DNA from: UKL13-2 sp036394575
GTDB taxonomy: Bacteria > Pseudomonadota > Gammaproteobacteria > Burkholderiales > Usitatibacteraceae
Reading direction: 5' to 3'
NCBI GenBank assembly: GCA_036394575.1
Contig: DASWEY010000066.1
Span: 56,208-120,207, forward strand
DNA length: 64,000 bases
The notes under the pieces were generated by a model, which was not told where the DNA came from, ran no database searches, and saw only the letters and a list, made by a program, of their open reading frames with translations. This document shows positions 34,654-43,691 of this stretch, piece after piece (position 1 is the first letter of the stretch; the number at the start of each line of letters is the position of its first letter). A program made the position numbers and the translations under genes.

Positions 34654-36627
34654 TCATGCCGCCACGTCCTCAAGCTTGCTTTGCACCTCGAACCATTTCC
34701 ATTCGATATCCGGGAGCTCGACGGCCAACTCGCCCTGGCGCTTCAGCATTTCCTGCAGGCGCGCCTTGTTCTCTTCCAGGTAAGCGTCCTCGCCAGACAG
34801 CCATTGCTCGATATTCTCGCGCTCGGTGGTGCAGGCCCTCATCTTCGTTTCCAGCTCGGCGAGCTTCTGCTCCAGCGGCTTGCGCACGGCGGCGCGGCGC
34901 TGACGCGCATCGGCTTCGAGTTTCTTTTGCTCCCTGCGATCCGCCGGATTTGATTCCGTTTTTTCGACAAGGTCCGCGTCCCGCTTGCCGTTTGAGGCAT
35001 TTTTGGCTGGAGAAGCGCTTGTTTGCTGGATTTGCGGTTTTTTGCCTTTGTTCCTGGCATAGTCGCGCGCCCACTTCTTGTAGTCGTCGAGGTCGCCATC
35101 GAACTCGCCAAGTTCACCGTCGGCCACCAGCCACAGCTGATCGGTGCAAGCCTTGAGCAGATGGCGGTCGTGCGCCACCACCACCAGGGTGCCGTCGAAA
35201 TCCTGCAGCGCCTCGGCAACTGCCTCGCGCATTTCGATATCGAGGTGATTGGTCGGCTCATCCAGCAGCAGCAGATTTGGCTTTTGCCATACCAGCAGGG
35301 CCAGGGCCAGGCGCGCCTTTTCGCCGCCCGAAAACGGCGCGATCGCCGCATCGGCGTTATTGCCGCGGAAATCGAACCCGCCGAGGAAGTTGCGGAAGTC
35401 CTGCTCGCGACTCTGCGGGTCGAGGCGCTTCATATGTCGCAGCGGCGATTCATCGAGGCGCAACTGCTCGATCTGGTGCTGGGCGAAATAGCCGATCTTG
35501 AGGCCCTGCCCCTCGAAGCGTCCGCCGTGTTTCAGCGCCAGGGTGCCGGCCAGCGATTTCACCAGGGTCGATTTGCCCGCGCCATTGGGGCCGAGCAGGC
35601 CGATCTTGTCGCCATAAAACAATCGCCATTCCACCTTCGGCAGAATGGTCTTCGCACCATAGCCCAGTTCGGCTTCCTTCAGGTGCAGCAACTGGCGCGG
35701 CTTGGCCACAGGTTCGCGGAATGAAAACGAGAACGGCGAATCGACATGCGCCGCCGCGATCAGCTCCATGCGCTCAAGCGTCTTGATGCGGCTCTGCGCC
35801 TGCTTGGCCTTGGTGGCCTTGGCCTTGAAGCGGTTGATGAAGGATTGCAAATGCGCGACCTGCTTCTGCTGCTTGGCATAGGCCGAGCCCTGCAGGGCCA
35901 GTTGCATGGCACGGGTGCGCTCGAAGGTCGAGTAATTGCCGCCGTATTCGTTCAGCTTCAGATTATCGAGGTGGACGATGGTCGTCACCACCGCATCGAG
36001 AAAATCGCGATCGTGCGTGATCAGCAGCAAGGTGCCTGGGTATTGGGCCAGCCAGTCTTCCAGCCACATCACCGCATCGAGATCCAGGTGATTGGTCGGC
36101 TCGTCGAGCAACAGCAAATCCGAGCGGCACATCAGCGCCTGCGCCAGATTAAGCCGCATGCGCCAGCCGCCCGAGAAAGTCGCCACCGGTTGCTGCATCT
36201 GCTCGTCGGAAAAACCCAGGCCCGACAGCAGGGACGCCGCGCGCGAATTCGACTGGTAACCGCCGATATGATCGAAGTGCTCATGCAGCTCGGCCAGTTT
36301 TTCACCGGCGATATGCTCATGTTCGGCCTTGGCCAAGGCGGCCTCGATTTCGCGCAATTCCGTATCGCCGTCCATGGTGTAGTCGAGCGCGCTGCGGTCC
36401 GAGTGCGGCGTCTCCTGGGCGACATGCGCCACCACCCATTTGGCCGGCATTTCGAAATCGCCGGAGTCCTGCGCAATCTTGTGACGGATAAGCGCGAACA
36501 GGCTCGACTTCCCGCAGCCATTCGGCCCGATCAGCCCGACCTTGTGGCCGGGGAACAGGGTGAGATTGGCGTTTTCCAGCAGACGCTTGGCGCCGCGGGC
36601 GAGGGTGAGATTGCTGAGCTTGAGCAT
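34654..36627 (-). CDS. ABC-F family ATP-binding protein (YheS/Uup type)
   Basis: Soluble protein of 657 residues with two ABC cassettes and no membrane domain. Walker A motifs are GPNGCGKS at about 34-41 and GPNGAGKS near 345. The ABC signatures are FSGGWRMRL and FSGGEKARLALA, and the Walker B segments LLLLDEPTNHLDL and NLLLLDEPTNHLDI are both intact. A charged linker joins the cassettes, and the C-terminal 110 residues are a Lys/Glu-rich coiled coil. ABC-F proteins act on the ribosome to clear stalls. The length and C-terminus fit YheS best. Between xth and ampG, same direction, gaps of 8 and 16 bp. Confidence 0.92.
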   Translation of the reverse strand: MLKLSNLTLARGAKRLLENANLTLFPGHKVGLIGPNGCGKSSLFALIRHKIAQDSGDFEMPAKWVVAHVAQETPHSDRSALDYTMDGDTELREIEAALAKAEHEHIAGEKLAELHEHFDHIGGYQSNSRAASLLSGLGFSDEQMQQPVATFSGGWRMRLNLAQALMCRSDLLLLDEPTNHLDLDAVMWLEDWLAQYPGTLLLITHDRDFLDAVVTTIVHLDNLKLNEYGGNYSTFERTRAMQLALQGSAYAKQQKQVAHLQSFINRFKAKATKAKQAQSRIKTLERMELIAAAHVDSPFSFSFREPVAKPRQLLHLKEAELGYGAKTILPKVEWRLFYGDKIGLLGPNGAGKSTLVKSLAGTLALKHGGRFEGQGLKIGYFAQHQIEQLRLDESPLRHMKRLDPQSREQDFRNFLGGFDFRGNNADAAIAPFSGGEKARLALALLVWQKPNLLLLDEPTNHLDIEMREAVAEALQDFDGTLVVVAHDRHLLKACTDQLWLVADGELGEFDGDLDDYKKWARDYARNKGKKPQIQQTSASPAKNASNGKRDADLVEKTESNPADRREQKKLEADARQRRAAVRKPLEQKLAELETKMRACTTERENIEQWLSGEDAYLEENKARLQEMLKRQGELAVELPDIEWKWFEVQSKLEDVAA

Positions 36628-36635
36628 TGGTGCCG

Positions 36636-37412
36636 TTATTTAATCTGGTAGTCGTAGTCGATGGTGAGCGGCGCGTGATCGCTGAAGTATTCGGCCGTAT
36701 AAATGCTGGCCGACTTGGCAACGGAAGCGATGCCTGGCGTGCAGATGTGATAGTCGATGCGCCAGCCCACGTTCTTTTCGCGGGCCGCGCCACGGGCAGA
36801 CCACCAGGTGTATTGATCCGGCAGCGCCACCAGTTTGCGAAACACATCGACATAGCCGACCTCGTCGAACAGCGTGGTCAGCCAGGCGCGTTCTTCGGGC
36901 AGGAAACCGGAATTCTTCTTGTTGCCACGCCAGTTTTTCAAATCGATTTCATGATGTGCGATATTCCAGTCGCCGACGATCACCACTTCGCGGCCGCTTT
37001 TTTTCAGCTTCTGCAAATACGGCATGAAGGCGTCCAGGAAACGGAATTTCTTGGCTTGCGCTTCCTCCGATGCCGAACCCGAGGGCAGGTAGAGCGAAAT
37101 CACGCTGAGCTTGCCGAAGTCGACCTGCAAATAGCGGCCTTCGGCGTCGACCCATTGAATGCCGGTACCGACTTGCACCCGATCGGGCTCATGCCGGCTG
37201 TAGACCGCGACGCCGGCATAGCCCTTCTTTTCGGCCGGGTGATAAAACGCATGCCAGTCTTTCCAAGGCTGCGCCTCGGGGGGGATATCGCTCTCCAGCG
37301 CCTTGATTTCCTGGAAGCAGATGACATCGGCTTTTTGCTTCTTGAGCCAGGTGAACATCCCCTTGGTGGTGGCCGAACGGATGCCGTTGCAGTTGACGGT
37401 GATGATACGCAT
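36636..37412 (-). CDS. xth: Exodeoxyribonuclease III
   Basis: AP endonuclease and 3' repair exonuclease, 258 residues. The family blocks are present: VNCNGIRSA at about 5-13, CFQEIKA with the metal-binding Glu, YSRHEPDRV, VVIVGDWNIAH (catalytic Asp/Asn) and FSDHAPLTI with the final Asp-His pair. It is the first gene of the xth-ABC-F-ampG run and divergent from pyrE across 180 bp that must hold both promoters. Confidence 0.95.
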   Translation of the reverse strand: MRIITVNCNGIRSATTKGMFTWLKKQKADVICFQEIKALESDIPPEAQPWKDWHAFYHPAEKKGYAGVAVYSRHEPDRVQVGTGIQWVDAEGRYLQVDFGKLSVISLYLPSGSASEEAQAKKFRFLDAFMPYLQKLKKSGREVVIVGDWNIAHHEIDLKNWRGNKKNSGFLPEERAWLTTLFDEVGYVDVFRKLVALPDQYTWWSARGAAREKNVGWRIDYHICTPGIASVAKSASIYTAEYFSDHAPLTIDYDYQIK

Positions 37413-37594
37413 GGGATTTACGTTGAAAAAGCGAAGGAAAACCGCGATTATGGCGGCAAAGTCGCCCGGGGGCGCGAGTTGTTCGCAGATAAGGCCCCGG
37501 CTGACCGGCGCGGTTCCTGAAATCAGCGCCGGCAGTTCGATTGCATTTCATTTCCGCCGCTCATTTCGCCGCCCATCCATAGGCCCCGCAATTC

Positions 37595-38263
37595 ATGTCC
37601 CCGTCCGCCGATTTCCGCCGCAATTTTGTCGCCTTCGCCATCCAACAGGATGTGTTGCGCTTTGGTGAGTTCAAGACCAAAGCCGGCCGCCTGTCGCCGT
37701 ATTTTTTCAACGCCGGCCTGTTCAATGACGGCGCATCCTTGCGCGCGCTTTCCACTTTCTACGCCGACGCCATCGAGACCTCGGGCCTCGACTTCGACAT
37801 GTTGTTCGGCCCCGCTTACAAGGGAATCATCCTCGCCGCCGTGGCCGCATTGGCCCTGGCCGAACGCGGCCGCAATGTGCCCTATGCCTATAACCGCAAG
37901 GAAGCCAAGGACCACGGCGAAGGCGGCCTCACCGTCGGCGCGCCCCTCGCCGGCCGGGTGCTGATCATCGACGATGTGATCTCGGCCGGCACCTCGGTGC
38001 GCGAGTCGGTGGAGATCATCCGCGCCGCCGGGGCCACCCCGGCGGGCGTGGTCATCTCGCTGGATCGCCAGGAGCGCGGCACCGGCGCCCTGTCTGCCGC
38101 GCAGGAAGTCAGCCAGATGCACGGCATCCCCGTTATATCGGTGGCCGCCTTGCAGGATATCGTCGCCTACCTTGTTCAAAACCCGGCACGAGGCGCAGCG
38201 GAAAACGCTAAACTGGAAAAAATAGAAGCATATCGGCGCGAATTCGGCGCCTCGTCAACCTGA
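37595..38263 (+). CDS. pyrE: Orotate phosphoribosyltransferase
   Basis: Pyrimidine-pathway enzyme that joins orotate to PRPP to form OMP. Length is 222 residues. It has the catalytic loop YNRKEAKDHGEGG near 102-114 and the PRPP-binding motif VLIIDDVISAGTS near 124-136. The N-terminal LRFGEFKTKAGRLSPYFFNAG is typical. The start ATG 37595 has only a weak ribosome site. A DUF4124 gene follows after 7 bp. Confidence 0.96.
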   Translation: MSPSADFRRNFVAFAIQQDVLRFGEFKTKAGRLSPYFFNAGLFNDGASLRALSTFYADAIETSGLDFDMLFGPAYKGIILAAVAALALAERGRNVPYAYNRKEAKDHGEGGLTVGAPLAGRVLIIDDVISAGTSVRESVEIIRAAGATPAGVVISLDRQERGTGALSAAQEVSQMHGIPVISVAALQDIVAYLVQNPARGAAENAKLEKIEAYRREFGASST

Positions 38264-38270
38264 AAATATT

Positions 38271-39005
38271 ATGCGCATGAATTTATCGTCAAACGGTCTT
38301 CTTGTCCTGTGTCTGTGCGCGGCATTGCCCGCCCACGCCGTGTTCAAATGCGTCGATGAAAAAGGCGTGACCCATTACGGCGACACCATGCCGCCGCAAT
38401 GCGAAAAGAAAGCGGTCACGGAAATCTCCAAAGACGGCAACGTGATCCGCAAATACGATGCGCCGCTGACGCCGGAACAGATCAAGGCGCGCGAAGCGGA
38501 GCGCCTCAAGCAGACCGAGATGCAGCAGCGCACGAACGCACAGCGGCAAAAAGACCTGGCATTACTGGCCACCTACGGCTCGGAGCGCGAGTTCGATGTA
38601 TCGCGCGACCGCGATCTGTTGCAGCTGGATGGACGCGTCAAGACCCTGAAACAGCGTATTGCCGAGGTCGATGTGCAGATAACCAAGTTCAAAAAGGATA
38701 TGGAGTTCTATGAGAGCGATGGCAGCAAGAGCGGCAAATCGTCAAAAAATGCCAAGGTGACCGAAGTGCCGGAGCGCCTGACCCAGGGCCTGGCGCGCGC
38801 CGACGCTGACCGCGCCGGACTGGATGAGGAAATGGCCAAGGTGGAACGCGACAAGCAGGCAGTCACCGCCCGCTATGAAGCCAACAAGGTGCGCTGGAAA
38901 CAGATGAAGGCCGGGATGCCACCCGGCACCCTCGCCGACACCGGCGGCAATAACGCATCGCCCGCGGCAACGGCAGCCAGCGAGAAAAAAGCGGTCGCAC
39001 GCTAA
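38271..39005 (+). CDS. DUF4124 domain-containing secreted protein
   Basis: A 244-residue protein with a cleavable signal peptide (about 1-24, ending AHA) followed by the short DUF4124 domain at about 25-60 (VFKCVDEKGVTHYGDTMP, with two Cys). A long charged, largely helical region with coiled-coil character follows (about 66-215), and a polar Ala/Thr tail ends the protein. Function is unknown; DUF4124 proteins are periplasmic. The two N-terminal Cys may form a disulfide. It lies directly after pyrE, and its stop overlaps the gatB stop by 4 bp in convergent fashion. Confidence 0.82.
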   Translation: MRMNLSSNGLLVLCLCAALPAHAVFKCVDEKGVTHYGDTMPPQCEKKAVTEISKDGNVIRKYDAPLTPEQIKAREAERLKQTEMQQRTNAQRQKDLALLATYGSEREFDVSRDRDLLQLDGRVKTLKQRIAEVDVQITKFKKDMEFYESDGSKSGKSSKNAKVTEVPERLTQGLARADADRAGLDEEMAKVERDKQAVTARYEANKVRWKQMKAGMPPGTLADTGGNNASPAATAASEKKAVAR

Positions 39006-40453
39006 GCCAGCTTTCTCTTCAGGATTTCATTCACCTGCGCAGGATTGGCTTTGCCTTTAGAGGCTTTCATCACTTGCCCGACCAGGGCCTGAAGCGCCTT
39101 TTCCCTGCCTGCCCGGAATTCCTCGACCGATTTCTGATTGGCGGCCAGCACTTCGTCGACGATTTTTTCGATGGCGCCGGCATCGGACACTTGGGCAAGG
39201 CCGTATTTGTCGATGATCGCCGCCAGCGAGGACTCGCCCGCCCACATTTTTTCGAATGCCAGTTTGGCGGTCTTGCCGGAGAGCGTGCCGTCGGCAATCT
39301 TTTCCAGAATTTGCGCAAGCTGCGTGGCGCTGACCGGACTCGCCTCGATAGTGAGCTCGGCGCGGTTCAGCGTGGCCGCAAGCTCGCCGTTGATCCAGTT
39401 GGCCGCCGGCTTGGCGTTCGCCGCGGCGCGGCTCTCACCCAGCGCCGCCAGCGTGTTCTCGAAATAGCGCGCCACCGCCTTGCTGGAAACCAGCAGACCC
39501 GCATCGTAGGCCGAGAGCTGATAATCACGCTCAAAGCGCGCACCCATCGCCTGCGGCAATTCCGGCATGACGGCGCGGATTTCACCAATCCATTCCTGCG
39601 AAATCGCCAGCGGCAACAGATCCGGGTCCGGAAAATAGCGATAATCCATCGCGTCTTCCTTACTGCGCATCGAACGCGTCTCGTCGCGCTCGGCGTCGTA
39701 CAGCCGCGTTTCCTGCACCACGCGGCCGCCGTCCTCGATCAGCTCGATCTGTCGGCGGATTTCATACTGGATGGCGCGCTCCAGAAAACGGAAGGAGTTC
39801 ACGTTCTTGATTTCACAGCGCGTGCCGTATTCCTTCTGCCCCTTGGGGCGCACCGAGACATTGGCGTCGCAGCGGAATGAACCCTCCTGCATATTGCCGT
39901 CGCAAATGCCCAGCCAGGTCACCAGGCCGTGCAGCGCCCTGGCATAGACCACCGCCTCGGCGGCGCTGCGCATATCCGGCTCGCTGACGATTTCGAGCAA
40001 GGGGGTGCCGGCGCGGTTCAGGTCGATGCCGGACACGCCGGGCGTATCAAGGCCCTCATGCAACGATTTACCGGCGTCCTCCTCCAGATGTGCACGCGTC
40101 AGCTGGACGGCCTTGTCGACCCCGTTGAAGTGAATGGGCACGTTGCCGCCGATCACCACCGGCAACTCGTACTGGCTGATCTGGTAGCCCTTGGGCAAAT
40201 CGGGATAAAAATAATTCTTGCGCGCGAATACCGAGCGCGACGCAATCTTGCCGCCCACGGCAAGGCCGAACATGATGGCGCGCTCGACGGCGCCGCGATT
40301 CATCACCGGCAGGGTGCCCGGCAGGGCCAGATCCACCACGCTGGCCTGCGTGTTCGGCGCAGCGCCAAACACCTTTGCCGCGCCCGAAAAAATTTTCGAC
40401 TGGGTGGAGAGTTGCGTATGCGTCTCCAGGCCGATGACGACTTCCCATTCCAT
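39002..40453 (-). CDS. gatB: Aspartyl/glutamyl-tRNA amidotransferase subunit B
   Basis: Kinase/tRNA-binding subunit of the GatCAB complex that converts misacylated Asp-tRNA-Asn or Glu-tRNA-Gln to the amide forms. Length is 483 residues. The N-terminal GLETHTQLSTQSKIFS, the signature YFYPDLPKGYQISQ and the C-terminal YqeY-like domain (VMKASKGKANPAQVNEILKR) are present. Its ATG overlaps the gatA stop (TGATG). Last gene of the gatCAB operon. Confidence 0.97.
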   Translation of the reverse strand: MEWEVVIGLETHTQLSTQSKIFSGAAKVFGAAPNTQASVVDLALPGTLPVMNRGAVERAIMFGLAVGGKIASRSVFARKNYFYPDLPKGYQISQYELPVVIGGNVPIHFNGVDKAVQLTRAHLEEDAGKSLHEGLDTPGVSGIDLNRAGTPLLEIVSEPDMRSAAEAVVYARALHGLVTWLGICDGNMQEGSFRCDANVSVRPKGQKEYGTRCEIKNVNSFRFLERAIQYEIRRQIELIEDGGRVVQETRLYDAERDETRSMRSKEDAMDYRYFPDPDLLPLAISQEWIGEIRAVMPELPQAMGARFERDYQLSAYDAGLLVSSKAVARYFENTLAALGESRAAANAKPAANWINGELAATLNRAELTIEASPVSATQLAQILEKIADGTLSGKTAKLAFEKMWAGESSLAAIIDKYGLAQVSDAGAIEKIVDEVLAANQKSVEEFRAGREKALQALVGQVMKASKGKANPAQVNEILKRKLA

Positions 40454-41934
40454 CAGGCGGAACCCCCGGGCCTGCAGGTATGCCAGTCCGTCGCCTGCTG
40501 GTATCGATGCGCAACACCCAGCATGCGCGCCTCATCGAAATAATTGCCGATGATCTGCAGGCCCACCGGCAACAGGCCGGCGCCGAAGCCGCAGGGCACC
40601 GACATGCCGGGCAAGCCGGCCAGACTGACGCCGAGCGTAAAAATATCTTCCAGGTACATCGCCACCGGATCGTTCGATTTCGCGCCGATCGTCCAGGCCG
40701 TGGTCGGCGCCACCGGACCCATGATCAGATCGCAATGCCGGAACGCTTCCTGAAAATCCTGCGAGATCAGGCGCCGCACCTTCTGCGCCTGCAGATAGTA
40801 GGCGTCGTAGTAACCATGCGACAGCACATAGGCGCCGACCAGGATGCGCCGCTTCACCTCGGCGCCGAAGCCCTCGGCGCGCGATTTGGCGATCATCCCG
40901 GCCAGGTCCTGGTATTCGCTCGCACGATGACCGTAACGCACCCCGTCGAAACGCGACAGATTGCTCGACGCTTCGGCCGGCGCGATCACGTAGTAGGCGG
41001 GAATGGCAAGCGCGGTACGCGGCAGCGAGATATCGACGCGCTTCGCGCCCAGCTTCTCGAATTCGCCAAGGGCGGCGCTGACCGCATCGCCGACATCGGC
41101 CGACAAACCGGCACCGAAAAATTCCCGGGGTATGCCGATGCGCATGCCCTGAAGCGGCGCATCGCCCCCAATGTTTGCCGGCGCAATATGGCGCATAAAA
41201 TTTTCCGGCTCACGCGGCAAGCTGGTCGAGTCTTTTTCATCGAAACCGGCCATGACATCGAGCATCAGCGCACAATCCTCGGCCGAGCGCGCCAGCGGCC
41301 CCCCCTGGTCGAGGCTGGAGGCGAAAGCGATCATGCCGTAGCGCGAGACGCGGCCGTAGGTCGGCTTGATGGCGGTGATGCCGCACATCGCAGCGGGCTG
41401 GCGCAAGGACCCGCCGGTGTCGGTTCCGGTGGAAGCGGCGACAAGGCCGGCCGCGACCGCCGCCGCCGAGCCTCCCGAGGAACCGCCCGGCACCCGGGTC
41501 CTGTCCCAGGGGTTTTTGACCGCGCCGAAAGCCGAGTTTTCATTCGAGGAACCCATCGCGAATTCATCGCAATTGAGCTTACCGAGGCTGACCGCGCCGG
41601 CTGCCTTGAGCTTGCCGACAACCGTGGCATCGAAGGGGGATACATAGCCGGCGAGCATCTTCGATCCGGCTGTCGAGCGCCAGCCCCGGGTGACGAAAAT
41701 ATCCTTGTGCGCGACCGGGACGCCGGTCAAGGCGCCGGCCTCGCCGCGCGCGATGCGCGCATCGGCGGCGGCGGCCTCGGCGCGTGTCAATGCGCGGTCG
41801 ATATGCAGAAACGCGTTGAGATCGCCGGCGGCCTCGGCGCGCGCCAGAAACTCATCAGCAAGCTCGACGGCCGAAATCTTTCGGCTATCCAGTGCTGCGC
41901 GCAGGGCGGCCAGCGATTGGAAAGCAAAACTCAT
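40453..41934 (-). CDS. gatA: Aspartyl/glutamyl-tRNA amidotransferase subunit A
   Basis: Amidase-signature glutaminase of GatCAB, 493 residues. The Ser-cisSer-Lys triad is visible: Lys in PVAHKDIFVTRG (near 77), the GGSSGGSAAAVAAG loop, and the nucleophile Ser in TGTDTGGSLRQPAA. It releases ammonia from glutamine for the GatB active site. It overlaps gatC by 4 bp and gatB by 1 bp, so the three genes are translationally coupled. Confidence 0.97.
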   Translation of the reverse strand: MSFAFQSLAALRAALDSRKISAVELADEFLARAEAAGDLNAFLHIDRALTRAEAAAADARIARGEAGALTGVPVAHKDIFVTRGWRSTAGSKMLAGYVSPFDATVVGKLKAAGAVSLGKLNCDEFAMGSSNENSAFGAVKNPWDRTRVPGGSSGGSAAAVAAGLVAASTGTDTGGSLRQPAAMCGITAIKPTYGRVSRYGMIAFASSLDQGGPLARSAEDCALMLDVMAGFDEKDSTSLPREPENFMRHIAPANIGGDAPLQGMRIGIPREFFGAGLSADVGDAVSAALGEFEKLGAKRVDISLPRTALAIPAYYVIAPAEASSNLSRFDGVRYGHRASEYQDLAGMIAKSRAEGFGAEVKRRILVGAYVLSHGYYDAYYLQAQKVRRLISQDFQEAFRHCDLIMGPVAPTTAWTIGAKSNDPVAMYLEDIFTLGVSLAGLPGMSVPCGFGAGLLPVGLQIIGNYFDEARMLGVAHRYQQATDWHTCRPGGSA

Positions 41935-42230
41935 TCAATCACCCTGGGCACCAGGAACAAGCCATTTTCCTGTTGCGGCGCATTGGCCATATTGGCCTCG
42001 CGCTGATCCGCGTCGGTCACCAAGTCGTCGCGCAGACGCAGGCTCATCTCCTGCACCGTCTCCAGCGGATGCGAAAGCGGTTCGATGCCCGCGGTATCCA
42101 CTGCCTGCAGTTGCTCGACCAGGCTGAAAATATCGTTCAACTGGCTGCGGGTACGCTCGGCATCGATCGCCGTCAGATCGATTCTCGCCAGTTGGGCGAG
42201 TCGACGGATATCCTCGGGGCTAAGTGACAT
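41931..42230 (-). CDS. gatC: Aspartyl/glutamyl-tRNA amidotransferase subunit C
   Basis: Small scaffold subunit that holds GatA and GatB together, 99 residues. The typical N-terminus MSLSPEDIRRLAQLARI and the conserved IFSLVEQLQAVDTAGIEPLSHP are present. It is the first gene of gatCAB, divergent from mreB over about 320 bp. Confidence 0.95.
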   Translation of the reverse strand: MSLSPEDIRRLAQLARIDLTAIDAERTRSQLNDIFSLVEQLQAVDTAGIEPLSHPLETVQEMSLRLRDDLVTDADQREANMANAPQQENGLFLVPRVIE

Positions 42231-42553
42231 TTACAGGGCTTTGAACAGTCTTGGGAAACGGGCGACGGGAAGAGGCGGGGATCAACACGGGACCGACCGG
42301 GTGCGCTGCCGGCAAGGCAAAAAATCGGGCCGCGCAAATCGCGGGAAATCTCGGCGATTCACCCGGTTTTTGCCACTTTCCGCATGTTTTTTAGGCACCC
42401 GGTAGAGTATTATAAGAGATTAGTGCGAAAACCCGGGTCCTGCCCGGGTTTCGGTCGAAAATCGGCCGCGTCAAACAAACATAAATCCCTGTACGCCGCG
42501 GCAGAGTGCCGCTTTTCTGCGGCGGACATGGCAACAAGTTTCAGAAAGGCTCC
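42231..42553. promoter_or_regulatory. gatC-mreB divergent intergenic region with mreB leader hairpin
   Basis: This 323 bp gap holds both promoters. For mreB, a -10-like TATTAT at 42408-42413 precedes a leader containing the strong inverted repeat AAACCCGGG-TCCTG-CCCGGGTTT (about 42429-42451). No T-run follows, so the hairpin is not a plain terminator; it may affect mRNA stability or translation. I see no gene or known riboswitch here. Confidence 0.5.
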
Positions 42554-43600
42554 ATGTTCCCGCTCTTTTCGAAATATCTCTCCACTGATCTCGCGATCGA
42601 CCTCGGCACCGCCAACACCCTTATCTACCTGCGCGGCAAAGGCATCGTCCTCGACGAGCCTTCCGTGGTGGCGATTCGCCAGGAAGCCGGGCCGAATTCG
42701 AAAAAGACCATTCAAGCCGTCGGTCTCGCCGCCAAGATGATGCTGGGCCGCACGCCGGGCAACATCACGGCGATCCGCCCGATGAAGGACGGCGTGATCG
42801 CCGACTTCCATACCACCGAGCATATGCTCAAGTTTTTCATCAAGAAGGTGCACGACGCGCAGTGGTATCGCCCGTCGCCGCGCATCGTCATCTGCGTGCC
42901 CTGCGGTTCGACCCAGGTCGAACGCCGCGCCATTCGCGAGTCCGCCGTCGCTGCCGGTGCTTCGCAGGTATTCCTGATCGAGGAACCGATGGCCGCGGCG
43001 ATCGGCGCCGGTTTGCCGATTGCCGAACCGACCGGCTCCATGGTCGTCGACATCGGCGGCGGCACCACCGAAGTGGGCGTGATCTCGCTGGGCGGCATCG
43101 TCTACTCGGCATCGGTGCGCGTCGGCGGCGACAAGTTCGACGAGGCCATCATCAACTACATCCGCCGCAACTACGGCATGCTGATCGGCGAATCCACCGC
43201 AGAGAACATCAAGAAAACCATCGGTTCGGCCTTCCCCGGCTCCGAAGTGCGCGAGATGGAAGTGAAAGGCCGCAACCTCGCCGAAGGTATTCCGCGCTCA
43301 TTCACGATTTCGTCCAACGAAATCCTGGAAGCGCTGACCGATCCGCTCAATTCCATCGTCTCGGCCGTGAAATCGGCCCTGGAACAGACCCCGCCGGAAC
43401 TCGGCGCCGATATCGCCGAAAAGGGCATGGTGCTCACCGGCGGCGGTGCACTGTTGCGCGAGCTGGATCGCCTGCTGGTCGAGGAAACCGGCCTGCCGGT
43501 GATCGTGGCCGATGACCCCCTGACCTGCGTGGTGCGCGGTTCGGGACGCGCGCTCGAGGAGATGGACAAGCTCGGCTCGGTGTTCACCAACGAATTGTAG
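42554..43600 (+). CDS. mreB: Rod shape-determining protein MreB
   Basis: Bacterial actin that guides lateral wall synthesis. The 348-residue protein starts at ATG 42554 (MFPLFSKYLSTDLAIDLGTANTL), the family's usual N-terminus. It has the phosphate-1 motif DLGTANTLIY, the phosphate-2 motif VVDIGGGTTEVGVI and the adenosine motif VLTGGGALLRELD. It opens the mreB-mreC-mreD-mrdA-rodA cluster. A hairpin lies in the 91 bp gap before mreC. Confidence 0.97.
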   Translation: MFPLFSKYLSTDLAIDLGTANTLIYLRGKGIVLDEPSVVAIRQEAGPNSKKTIQAVGLAAKMMLGRTPGNITAIRPMKDGVIADFHTTEHMLKFFIKKVHDAQWYRPSPRIVICVPCGSTQVERRAIRESAVAAGASQVFLIEEPMAAAIGAGLPIAEPTGSMVVDIGGGTTEVGVISLGGIVYSASVRVGGDKFDEAIINYIRRNYGMLIGESTAENIKKTIGSAFPGSEVREMEVKGRNLAEGIPRSFTISSNEILEALTDPLNSIVSAVKSALEQTPPELGADIAEKGMVLTGGGALLRELDRLLVEETGLPVIVADDPLTCVVRGSGRALEEMDKLGSVFTNEL

Positions 43601-43628
43601 TCGGCAGCAGGCAGGCAGCAATTAGTCG

Positions 43629-43648
43629 CGAGGACATTTCTGTCCTCG
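43629..43648 (+). other. 8-bp-stem hairpin between mreB and mreC
   Basis: CGAGGACA (43629-43636) and TGTCCTCG (43641-43648) are perfect complements around TTTC. There is no T-run, so it is not a terminator. It could protect the mreB mRNA 3' end or lower mreC expression relative to mreB, by inference. Confidence 0.6.
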
Positions 43649-43691
43649 TCATCGGAGGCGGCAGCATCATCACGATAGGGTAAGTCTTCAG

